The position numbers and the translations under genes were made by a program. Source: a bacterium (GTDB lineage Bacteria > Planctomycetota > Planctomycetia > Isosphaerales > Isosphaeraceae). Taken from it: a stretch of 64,000 bases of DNA. The notes below the pieces were generated by a model. The model was given only the letters and a program-made list of their open reading frames with translations, did not search any database and was not told the origin of the DNA. Within the stretch, counting starts at the first letter, position 1. Each line of letters begins with the position of its first letter. The stretch is from contig WGMM01000026.1 of assembly GCA_016125085.1 (NCBI GenBank), positions 124,001 through 188,000 of the forward strand, written 5' to 3'. Below are positions 18,395-25,971 of this stretch, piece after piece.

Positions 18395-19435
18395 TTGAAT
18401 CGCATCCGCATTATCGTGAACGGGAACGAGCAGACAGTCGAAGAAGGGGTGACCATCACCGACCTGATCCGAAAACTTGAATTTCGGCCCGAGCATGTGG
18501 CGGTCGAAAGGAATCGCAGCCTCGTCACTCGCAAACTCCATGGGGAAACGAAGCTGATCGAGGGTGACCATATCGAGATCGTCACGCTCGTCGGCGGCGG
18601 GGCCCCTGTGTCCGAGTCAGGCGAATCGCTGATCGAGCCGCTGCGCATCGGTACGCACACGCTCACGAACCGGCTGATGGTCGGCACCGGCAAATACGCG
18701 ACACTGGAGCTGATGCGCGATTGTCTTGCCGCCAGCGGTGCCGAAGTGGTGACGGTCGCCGTCCGTCGCGAACGGCTGCAGGACAAATCCGGCAGAAACA
18801 TCCTGGACTTCATCGACCTGGATCGAATCACGATCCTGCCGAACACCGCGGGTTGCTTCAATGCCGAAGAGGCACTGCGGACCGCACGGCTGGGCCGGGA
18901 ATTGCTCGAAGGACTCGGAAATCCGGGGGCCGACTGGGTCAAGCTCGAAGTGCTCTCCGACCCTCGCACCCTCCTGCCTGACCCGATCGCAACCGTCGAA
19001 GCGACGGAAGTGCTCGTCAAAGAAGGATTTCAGGTCTTGTGCTACACCAGTGACTGCCCGGTCACGGCCCGTCGGCTCAAGGCGGTCGGCGCTGCGTGCG
19101 TGATGCCGGCCGGCAGCCCGATCGGCTCTGGCCAGGGCGTGTTGAATTCTTCGAACATCCGGATCATTCTTGAGGATCTGAAGGGATCCGACCCGGATTA
19201 TCCCGTGGTGATCGATGCCGGTGTCGGCACGGCGAGCGACGTCGCCGTGGCGATGGAGCTGGGCTGCGACGGCGTGCTGCTGAACACGGGAATCGCATCA
19301 GCTCAGGATCCGCTGAAAATGGCCTTCGCCATGCGGCACGCCATGACGGCCGGTTACCTGGCATATCGAGCAGGTCGAATTCCTCGCAAGCTTTACGCCA
19401 CGGCATCGAGCCCGATCGAAGGCGTCATACGCTGA
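18395..19435 (+). CDS. thiSG: ThiS-ThiG fusion: sulfur carrier and thiazole synthase
   Basis: A 346-residue bifunctional protein of thiamine synthesis. Residues 1-69 are ThiS (ubiquitin-like fold, [20 protein letters not shown]) ending in VGGG. Residues about 75-346 are ThiG, the thiazole phosphate synthase barrel, with MVGTGKY, the Schiff-base lysine in [18 protein letters not shown], and GSPIGSGQG. ThiS normally needs a free C-terminal Gly-Gly for thiocarboxylation, but here the glycines are internal and followed by A-P. The start is taken as TTG 18395 because ThiS homology begins there; TTG 18335 would add 20 unlike residues. No other thi genes are adjacent. Confidence 0.92.
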   Translation: MNRIRIIVNGNEQTVEEGVTITDLIRKLEFRPEHVAVERNRSLVTRKLHGETKLIEGDHIEIVTLVGGGAPVSESGESLIEPLRIGTHTLTNRLMVGTGKYATLELMRDCLAASGAEVVTVAVRRERLQDKSGRNILDFIDLDRITILPNTAGCFNAEEALRTARLGRELLEGLGNPGADWVKLEVLSDPRTLLPDPIATVEATEVLVKEGFQVLCYTSDCPVTARRLKAVGAACVMPAGSPIGSGQGVLNSSNIRIILEDLKGSDPDYPVVIDAGVGTASDVAVAMELGCDGVLLNTGIASAQDPLKMAFAMRHAMTAGYLAYRAGRIPRKLYATASSPIEGVIR

Positions 19436-19490
19436 CCGAACCTGGCGACGTGAATCGAAAAGCCTTGAACGTTTCGAGCCGTAAAAGGGA

Positions 19491-19976
19491 TCAATGCCCC
19501 GGCCGGCTCGTCACGTCGCCCCACATCAGTTCCATCACTTCATAGCCCGCCGGAACGAAACCGACCTTTTCGTAAACCGAACGTGCCCGGGCATTTTCGT
19601 GTTCGACGTAAAGCCGAAGGCCAATGACCTGTTCGTCTTTGCGAGCGGCATCATGGATGGCGTCCAGCAACGCACGAAACGCACCATGCCCGCGATAATC
19701 CGCATCGACGAAGACGGACTGGAGCCACCAGATCCATCCGTTGCGCCAGTCGGACCATTCGTAAGACACAGCGGCCTGACCGATCGGGACATTCGGATCG
19801 TCGCTTTGGACAGCGACCCAATAGTGAAGCCGATTCGGATGATTGAGTGCGCCGAGGATCCCCAGCCTGAGGACATCGTCGGGCAAATGGCGGCCCTCAG
19901 TTTCGCCTGCCAGTTCCTGATTGAACCGGAAGAGTGATTCCAGATCGCCAGGCGTGGCGTCGCGCACATGAATCAT
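19491..19976 (-). CDS. GNAT family N-acetyltransferase
   Basis: A 161-residue single-domain GNAT. It begins MIHVRDATPGDLESLFRFN, and the acetyl-CoA motif is VFVDADYRGHGAFRALL followed by LRLYVEHENARARSVYEKVG. The arrangement resembles small-molecule or protein N-acetyltransferases of the RimI/diamine type, but the acceptor cannot be named. ATG 19976 starts the homologous region; the frame is open to 20030. It ends 55 bp from the convergent thiSG. Confidence 0.85.
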   Translation of the reverse strand: MIHVRDATPGDLESLFRFNQELAGETEGRHLPDDVLRLGILGALNHPNRLHYWVAVQSDDPNVPIGQAAVSYEWSDWRNGWIWWLQSVFVDADYRGHGAFRALLDAIHDAARKDEQVIGLRLYVEHENARARSVYEKVGFVPAGYEVMELMWGDVTSRPGH

Positions 19977-20063
19977 AGTGGGTTCCGGATGGGAAAAACC
20001 GGCCTGGCGAGAGCGTGGCGGCAAATTCACGACAATTCGGAGGAAGCGTCCGAAGCGAGGCGA

Positions 20064-21053
20064 TCAGCTTCCCCCACGTTTGCTTCGTGCTCTGCGGCTC
20101 GCTTCTTCGAGGACTTTTCGCTCATCTTCGGTGAGAGACGACTGGCCCTGCTGCGCGATCTTGGTGAGGATCTCGTCGACCCGGCTTTCGAAAGCGTCAG
20201 GCAGATCGTTCGAAGTTGGGAATGGTGACGTGTTCGAACGGACGCTGGGCTTCGTCGATGTGGCGGAAGTCACTTTCGGAGTACGCACTCTCTCGCGTTC
20301 GGAACGACCGCGTTCGCCAGCCCAGCGTTCGGCCTCAGGCCATTCCCGGCCGACGACCTTGAATTTCGCACGCCGGCGATTCCGCAGCAACTTGCCCACA
20401 TCCGGCAGCTCGAAACGGAAATTCTTGTAGAGATAACCGAAAAGCACGCCACCCAGGTGTCCGGCGAAGGCGACCTGACCGTTCCCCATGCCTCTGGATT
20501 CATTGAGAAGGCCCAGAAAATCCATCGCCACGTACATCGACATCAACACCCAGAGCTGCATGGGAATGAAGATGAAAATGATCTGGCGATAAGGGAAATG
20601 GAGAGTCAGGAGCATCATGGTCGCCATCACGGCCCCTGAGGCTCCCATTGCGACCGAAGCACTGCCCGGGCTGATCGCCCGTTCTGCCAGGAACCAGGCC
20701 GTCATACTGAATACGCAGGCGAAGCCGTAGAACTTGAGGAAGTTCTTTCTTCCGTACATCAGTTCCAGCTCGCGCCCCGCGAACCAGAAGATCAGCATGT
20801 TGAAGATCAAGTGAAACGGGTTACGCGGATCGTGCAGAAAGTTGGCCGTGAACAGACGCCAGACCTGACCACCCAGGATCGCCTGACTATCCGCGGCGAA
20901 CAACGATTCGAGCGTGCCACGGAATGCGATCTGCAAGACATAGACGGCCACGTTGGCCGCGATCAGCATCCGCACTCCGGAACCGTCGCCGCGGAAAAAA
21001 TCCATGCCATCGCGACGATCGTCGTCGTAATAATCCCGGTCGTAAATCCCCAT
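20064..21053 (-). CDS. Rhomboid family intramembrane serine protease
   Basis: A 329-residue multi-pass membrane protein. The catalytic dyad is visible as S139 in MGASGAV (GxSG) and H199 in FAGHLGG. The conserved HLIFNM motif is at 81-86 and WR at 65-66 lies in loop 1. About 110 hydrophilic, Arg/Glu-rich residues follow the membrane part and form a cytoplasmic tail, unusually long for a minimal bacterial rhomboid. It cleaves transmembrane helices of unknown substrates. A good promoter lies upstream. Confidence 0.92.
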   Translation of the reverse strand: MGIYDRDYYDDDRRDGMDFFRGDGSGVRMLIAANVAVYVLQIAFRGTLESLFAADSQAILGGQVWRLFTANFLHDPRNPFHLIFNMLIFWFAGRELELMYGRKNFLKFYGFACVFSMTAWFLAERAISPGSASVAMGASGAVMATMMLLTLHFPYRQIIFIFIPMQLWVLMSMYVAMDFLGLLNESRGMGNGQVAFAGHLGGVLFGYLYKNFRFELPDVGKLLRNRRRAKFKVVGREWPEAERWAGERGRSERERVRTPKVTSATSTKPSVRSNTSPFPTSNDLPDAFESRVDEILTKIAQQGQSSLTEDERKVLEEASRRARSKRGGS

Positions 21054-21137
21054 GCGTCACGACCTCCGGGCGAACGTTCCTGGGAACGCCGTGCGGGTTA
21101 TCGACAATCGAGCCGGATCGACTTTCGCCACGAATTC

Positions 21138-21166
21138 ATCATGTTCGACTGAAGGTCGACTGTCAA
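21138..21166 (-). promoter_or_regulatory. Sigma-70-type promoter of the rhomboid gene
   Basis: On the minus strand TTGACA (21161-21166), 17 bases, CATGAT (21138-21143). The predicted start is near 21131, giving a leader of about 78 bases. Confidence 0.55.
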
Positions 21167-21208
21167 CCGGCGTCAGCCGTTTTCGAAGAAAATCGGAAGA
21201 GATCCCGC

Positions 21209-21586
21209 TCAATCCGAACTCAATGCGGCCATCGCTTCTTCACGATCACGATAGATCGGCCAGAGCAAATCGAGTTTGACGATCTTGAGGAGTTCCAGGG
21301 CTCGCTCACCCGCTCCGCAAATCACCATCATGCCGCCACGCGTCACCGATGATTTCCAGCAGCGCAAAAGTACGGAAAGGAACATGCTGTCGAAGAGTTC
21401 CACGCCGGCGAGATCCACGATCACGAGCGGCACATCGATCTCTCGAATCCGATTCAGGATCATTCCGGCCAGGATTTCGCCGGACGAATGATCGAGCCCC
21501 ATGATCAGCCGGCTCACCGCGATGACGAGAAAATCGCCGTGCTGCTCAATGATCAGCACATCTTCCGACGCGTCACGATCGTTCAC
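21209..21586 (-). CDS. STAS-domain protein (anti-sigma-factor antagonist type)
   Basis: A 125-residue protein consisting of one STAS domain. The beta strand VPLVIVDLAGVELFDSMFLS ends at the site where SpoIIAA-type proteins are phosphorylated; the serine after the aspartate (FDS) is kept, but the following serine-glycine is replaced by Met-Phe. Such proteins bind serine-kinase anti-sigma factors or act in stressosome-like complexes. GTG 21586 is chosen because GGAGG lies seven bases upstream; the frame is open to 21613. No partner kinase or phosphatase is adjacent. Confidence 0.85.
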   Translation of the reverse strand: MNDRDASEDVLIIEQHGDFLVIAVSRLIMGLDHSSGEILAGMILNRIREIDVPLVIVDLAGVELFDSMFLSVLLRCWKSSVTRGGMMVICGAGERALELLKIVKLDLLWPIYRDREEAMAALSSD

Positions 21587-21749
21587 CAAGAAGCCTCCGC
21601 ACGATCCTGGCACGCAGCCTTACGAACAGATTCCGGTTGCGGTCATTCCGGGATTTTTCCTGGACTGACTCGGAATCCTTCGTAATTCCGCTCATGCTGG
21701 CGAATTCGGACCGTGAGAGACTCACGACTGAGCGAACGGTTCGGATCGA

Positions 21750-21977
21750 TCAGGCCGATGGCCGGCATTGAGCGAATGCGTGTACGACTTCGAAAAGATC
21801 ACGCGTCACCATCACGGTGTCGTCCGCGAAATCTTCCAACCAAAGGTAATCTCCGCGATAAGCTTCCGCAAGTAGCGGAAAAAGTTCGGAAAGACGCATC
21901 TCGATTTTGGGCTCGATGCGGTGCGCCGGAGCCGGGTTTTCTGGACGAGGAAATATGCGCAGATGGGGAGATGGCAT
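21750..21977 (-). CDS. Small hypothetical protein
   Basis: Seventy-five residues. The second half (MRLSELFPLLAEAYRGDYLW) reads like a small folded domain, with an acidic-aromatic middle (LEDFADDTVMV) and no signal peptide. The start could be ATG 21977 or the internal methionine at about 21899. It is placed on the same strand downstream of nothing obvious. I do not recognise it. Confidence 0.5.
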   Translation of the reverse strand: MPSPHLRIFPRPENPAPAHRIEPKIEMRLSELFPLLAEAYRGDYLWLEDFADDTVMVTRDLFEVVHAFAQCRPSA

Positions 21978-22390
21978 CTTCAGTCTTCCGTGACTCGATA
22001 ACCGTGATGGCGACTACACGTCCTTGTGAGGTCGTCACTTAGGGCAACCACTGAAACTCTCGTTCCGGCGGCCTTCGCATCACCCGGGAATCGGTAGGAT
22101 TGCCCGGGCTTGTCGAACCATGTATCGGCCCGGTTCCTTTCGATCTTCAGAAAAAAAATCCCGCGACTTTGACGGACTCCCCGGTCACATCGATCCTGTC
22201 ACGCTGCGATCACCGCTCGGCAAGCAATCTGCCTGACGGCAACGCCACGGTACAACCGGTGTAGACACATGACCGCAATCGGTGTAGATTGTCGGCCACT
22301 TCGCCTCAACGAATTCGTCGGTCATCGGAACGGATTTCCCTGAACGGCTGGTCCGCAGCCGTTCGCTCGCCTCAAGGATGAGGATCGACC
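21978..22390. other. Intergenic region with a short direct repeat
   Basis: A 413-base gap upstream of the secreted HExxH gene. It contains the nonamer CGGTGTAGA twice (22257-22265 and 22280-22288), 23 bases start to start. That spacing would place both copies on about the same face of the helix over two turns. No RNA gene is recognised. Confidence 0.4.
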
Positions 22391-23359
22391 ATGTCAACGA
22401 CCCGCCGTCGTCTCGATCGGTTCTTTTACGGTGTCCGTCGCTCGGCTGTTCTATTCGCATTATCCGTTACGACGATCCCGGCAAACGTCCAGGCGGCCTC
22501 GGCCCGGTCTACGAATTTCGTCGTTCATGGCCCGGATGCCGCCGTCGTACAGCAAGTTGCGGAGAAAGCCGAACGCCTGCGGCTTCTCGTCGCTCAGGCC
22601 TGGCTGGGCAAACCGCTTCCCAACTGGAACAAGCCCTGCCCGATCCAGCTGAAAATCACCGGTGGCGAAGCCGGTGGAGTGACTTCGTTCTCGTTCGACC
22701 GGGGACGTGTGACCGACCAGGATATGACCCTGGAAGGTTCGCCTGAGCGTATCCTGAACTCTGCCCTGCCGCATGAGATCACGCATACGATCTTCGCCTG
22801 GCACTTCGGGGCACCGATGCCAAGATGGGCCGACGAGGGTGCCTGCATGCTCTCGGAAGATCTCCGAGAACTGGCCCGGCAGGACGAAATCGTCTCAGGC
22901 CTGATTCGCCGGGGCGGCCACATGCCGCTCGGAACCCTGTTCGCGATGGAGGAATATCCCAGGGATCTCCTCGGGTTTTATGGCCAGGGCTACTCGGTGT
23001 CCCGTTTCCTGATCGAAATCGGCGGCCGTAAACTGTTTCTGAAGTTCGTGGCGGATGGATCACGAGAAGGCTGGGACTCCGCGACCCGCAGACATTATAA
23101 CTTCGCGGACACCCGCGAACTGGACAGAGCCTGGCGCAGCTGGTACGGAGTCGTCGCCAGCCGGAGATCACCCGGCCAGGCTCATAATGAGGCGACACTC
23201 GTCGCATTCCGGCCGGAAGTCGAATCCGATGGCTCCCGCACGGTCGTGAACCGCGAAATTATCCGCGGCCAGTCTCCCGCCGACTCTTCCGCCAGCGGTG
23301 CAGGAAATCCAACGGCGAATCCGCCCCGTCTCGCACCCCCAGGACGATCCCTCCGGTGA
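22391..23359 (+). CDS. Secreted peptidase MA-like protein (HExxH)
   Basis: A 322-residue protein with a signal peptide (SAVLFALSVTTIPANVQA). The zinc motif HEITH is at residues 128-132 and the third ligand is probably E149 in RWADEGACML, so this is a gluzincin-type site. The C-terminal 60 residues are Pro/Ser/Ala-rich and low in complexity. Substrate unknown. ATG 22391 has AAGGATGAGG upstream. Its last 101 bases overlap a small gene on the opposite strand. Confidence 0.8.
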   Translation: MSTTRRRLDRFFYGVRRSAVLFALSVTTIPANVQAASARSTNFVVHGPDAAVVQQVAEKAERLRLLVAQAWLGKPLPNWNKPCPIQLKITGGEAGGVTSFSFDRGRVTDQDMTLEGSPERILNSALPHEITHTIFAWHFGAPMPRWADEGACMLSEDLRELARQDEIVSGLIRRGGHMPLGTLFAMEEYPRDLLGFYGQGYSVSRFLIEIGGRKLFLKFVADGSREGWDSATRRHYNFADTRELDRAWRSWYGVVASRRSPGQAHNEATLVAFRPEVESDGSRTVVNREIIRGQSPADSSASGAGNPTANPPRLAPPGRSLR

Positions 23360-23411
23360 CGAGCATCAGGATTCCGCAAGTCCCAAAATAGTATAGAACT
23401 TCAGTGAGCAT
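23259..23411 (-). CDS. Small single-pass membrane protein, overlapping the gene opposite
   Basis: Fifty residues: a transmembrane helix (VLYYFGTCGILMLVTGGIVL) followed by a charged tail rich in Arg. ATG 23411 is chosen so that the helix is near the N-terminus; the frame is open to 23492. It overlaps the 3' end of the HExxH gene tail to tail, over the low-complexity region. The transmembrane segment itself lies mostly outside the overlap, which favours a real gene, but the case is modest. Confidence 0.45.
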   Translation of the reverse strand: MLTEVLYYFGTCGILMLVTGGIVLGVRDGADSPLDFLHRWRKSRRETGRG

Positions 23412-23508
23412 TCGCGGATGTCTCCGAATTCGTTTCGATGACGAAGGTGCGCTGGTCGAATGTTGCCGAATCGCATCCTGTCGATATCGCAACTACATTT
23501 CAGCGAAC

Positions 23509-23556
23509 GAATCCGAAAAAACAAGTGACCAGAATCGAACGTGTCGATTCTGGTCA
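23509..23556 (-). terminator. Strong rho-independent terminator
   Basis: TGACCAGAATCGA (23526-23538) pairs perfectly with TCGATTCTGGTCA (23544-23556) around a five-base loop. On the minus strand it is followed by CTTGTTTTTTCGG. It therefore ends a minus-strand transcript coming from the right, which can only be the small gene at 23587-23805. Confidence 0.85.
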
Positions 23557-23586
23557 TCATCGTCAGGCATTATTATGCAGCAGGGC

Positions 23587-23805
23587 TCAACCGGCGGCAG
23601 ATTCGAATCTCTGACGATCACGCGACCGGCTCAAGCCGTTCTGGACCCGAACGTTCGAACGGGCGATCGAAATCCGGTCACGAGCCGCTCGGGCCGCGTT
23701 GCCGGGCCTTTTCTCCATGCGCTCTTCCAGGCCATCATGAAGGAAATCCAGGACGGACTTGATCTGATTCGTCGTGATCGGCATGTCGAAAAATTCGGTC
23801 GGCAT
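23587..23805 (-). CDS. Small hypothetical protein with its own terminator
   Basis: Seventy-two residues, helical and charged (ITTNQIKSVLDFLHDGLEER, then Arg/Ala-rich). AGGGA lies seven bases before ATG 23805, and a strong terminator stands 31 bp after the stop in the same direction, so a transcript is likely. The competing 176-codon frame on the plus strand has no supporting signals. Function unknown. Confidence 0.55.
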   Translation of the reverse strand: MPTEFFDMPITTNQIKSVLDFLHDGLEERMEKRPGNAARAARDRISIARSNVRVQNGLSRSRDRQRFESAAG

Positions 23806-24030
23806 TTTCGGTCCCTTGATTTCTCGCTGAGCAGTCTTCCATCCCCTGTGTCGTACATACTCATCGCAAGCTTCATGCCAAGCTTATGGGCGAAAGATGA
23901 ATTTCGATCCACGAACGCTGTGCGAATCCCATGAAATCCGGTTAGACTCCCAGTCAATGGACACTTCGGAATTGCCTCAAAAAACCTCACGACCATCTGG
24001 AATGCCTAGAAACAAGGCCCGGCTGCTGAA

Positions 24031-25011
24031 ATGAGCGATACTCCGCCCGATGTTTGCGCACTCTTCCGTTCGTCCGTCTACTTGACCGGCCCGACGGGCG
24101 TCGGGAAGACCGATATCAGCCTCCGTCTCGCAGAAGAACTGGACGCGGAAATTCTCGCCCTCGATGCCATGACCCTTTATCGAGGAATGGACATCGGCAC
24201 CGCCAAACCGGGCAAGGCACAAACCGGTCGTATTCGTCATCACCTGATCGATCTGGTTTCGCCGCAGGACGAGTCGAGTCTCGACCTCTACCTCAAGGCC
24301 GCGACTGAAGTGCTCGTTTCTTTGGCAAAGTCAGGCAAAAAGGCACTCTTCGTCGGCGGATCTCCGCTCTATTTGAAAGCATGTCTGCGCGGGCTTTCCG
24401 AATTACCGCCGCGAAATGACCTGATTCGCGAGGACCTGGAACGACAGGCTGCCGCAGAGGGCGTTACGAAACTCTATCAGCGTCTGACCGAAGTCGATCC
24501 TGCGACAGCTTCGAAAGTCGCTGGAACCGACCTCAGGCGCATCGTCCGGGCTCTCGAGATCCACGCCGCTACAGGAACCGCCCCCAGCCAACTCCGCGGC
24601 AAGCATGAAACCCCTGCCCCTCCGACAGTTCCGGTTGTGGCGATCCTGAGAGACAGGAGATCGCTCTACGACCGAATCGACCGCCGCGTCGAAGACATGT
24701 TCGAACAAGGGCTTATCGATGAGGCTCGAAGCCTGCCTCAGCCCCTTTCCCGGTCCGCGCGCCAGGCTGTCGGATATTCCGAGGCGTTCGAAGTTCTCGA
24801 AGGCCGGATGACGATCGAAGCCGCCATCGAACGCACCCAACTCCGCACTCGCCACTATGCCAAGCACCAGCTCACCTGGTTCCGACGACTCGAAGAAGTG
24901 CGTGGGCTGAACATCGAAGACCAGAGCGAAACCCTAGTACTGGATAGACTTATGAAACACATCGAAAGCACGCGCGCGGGCTTCGAACCAACGGGCGATC
25001 CAATTCTTTAG
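24031..25011 (+). CDS. miaA: tRNA dimethylallyltransferase
   Basis: A 326-residue enzyme that transfers dimethylallyl from DMAPP to A37 of tRNAs reading UNN codons. The P-loop GPTGVGKTD is near residue 20. The conserved DAMTLYRGMDIGTAKP (in place of DSMQVYRGMDIGTAKP), FVGGSPLYLKACLRGL, and RQAVGYSEAF near the C-terminus follow. Length is typical. It converges on truB, also a tRNA modification gene, with 12 bp between them. Confidence 0.95.
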   Translation: MSDTPPDVCALFRSSVYLTGPTGVGKTDISLRLAEELDAEILALDAMTLYRGMDIGTAKPGKAQTGRIRHHLIDLVSPQDESSLDLYLKAATEVLVSLAKSGKKALFVGGSPLYLKACLRGLSELPPRNDLIREDLERQAAAEGVTKLYQRLTEVDPATASKVAGTDLRRIVRALEIHAATGTAPSQLRGKHETPAPPTVPVVAILRDRRSLYDRIDRRVEDMFEQGLIDEARSLPQPLSRSARQAVGYSEAFEVLEGRMTIEAAIERTQLRTRHYAKHQLTWFRRLEEVRGLNIEDQSETLVLDRLMKHIESTRAGFEPTGDPIL

Positions 25012-25023
25012 GCACAAGTCGGG

Positions 25024-25971
25024 TCACTGGCTTACGAACACCCGATACGGCCGGCAGACGACCTCGTTCCCCAGCGACTCAGCATGAGCCAATGCCAGCA
25101 GGAAGCCTTCAGAGTCGATCAGGGCGACAGACGCAGCAGCCGTGCCTGAAAAATAGACCTCATCGACACGAACTTCCTGACCTCGCGAAATCCGCTTGAT
25201 CGCGTCGGGGTCGGCAATGGTAACCCGCGACCATCCGGAAAGCGCTTCGACCGGAGCCCGCAAGAGGCATTCCAAACTCTCGGCGTTTTCGGCCGCTTCG
25301 AGAGAAACGGCGCCGGCGACCGAAAAATCGCCGATACGTGTGCGTCTGAGACGTTCGATCAACCCGCCGCAACCCAGTGCGGCACCGGCATCACGCGCGA
25401 TCGAACGAATGTAAGTCCCTGCACCGCAATCGACTGTAATTTCTAACCACGGCCATCGGTAGTCGGTTACGACGATCCGGTCGATCCGCACCGGTCTCGC
25501 TTTCAGTTCGAATTCCGCACCGCTGCGTGCCAGATCGTAAGCCCTTTTGCCGTCGACATGTATCGCTGAAACGGCGGGTGGTACCTGGAGCATCGCAGGA
25601 CCGGTGAGAGACTGGAGCACAGCTTCGACACGATCGCGATCGGGAGCGATCGCATCCGGCAGCTCGGTCACTTCGCCGTCGGCGTCATCGGAACTGCTTA
25701 CCGCACCGAGCCTGATTCGGGCATCGTATGACTTATCGAGGGCATGTGTCGCTTCGACGAGCCGGGTGGCCGAACCGATCGCCACGAGCAGCAAGCCGGT
25801 CGCCAGGGGATCGAGCGTTCCCGCATGGCCCATTTTGATTTTGCGGTGCCGTTTGCGAAGTCTCGCCAGAACGTCGTGCGATGTCATCCCGGCCGGCTTG
25901 TCGATCGCCAGCCAACCCGCCAGTTCCGGTTTCCTAGCCGGTATCGTCGCCGGTCGATCCATGTCGTTCAC
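25024..25971 (-). CDS. truB: tRNA pseudouridine-55 synthase
   Basis: A 315-residue enzyme that isomerises U55 in the T-loop of tRNAs. The catalytic aspartate is D54 in [23 protein letters not shown] and the [12 protein letters not shown] motif are also present. The start is GTG 25971, whose GTGA overlaps the stop of the gene before it, giving translational coupling; an ATG three codons on is possible. The C-terminal PUA-like region is shorter than in E. coli but present in outline. Confidence 0.93.
   Translation of the reverse strand: MNDMDRPATIPARKPELAGWLAIDKPAGMTSHDVLARLRKRHRKIKMGHAGTLDPLATGLLLVAIGSATRLVEATHALDKSYDARIRLGAVSSSDDADGEVTELPDAIAPDRDRVEAVLQSLTGPAMLQVPPAVSAIHVDGKRAYDLARSGAEFELKARPVRIDRIVVTDYRWPWLEITVDCGAGTYIRSIARDAGAALGCGGLIERLRRTRIGDFSVAGAVSLEAAENAESLECLLRAPVEALSGWSRVTIADPDAIKRISRGQEVRVDEVYFSGTAAASVALIDSEGFLLALAHAESLGNEVVCRPYRVFVSQ

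Noticed and set aside
18130-19020. N-terminal extension of the TolC-like frame
   Set aside because: It lies opposite thiSG. The signal peptide and ribosome site fix the start at 18129.
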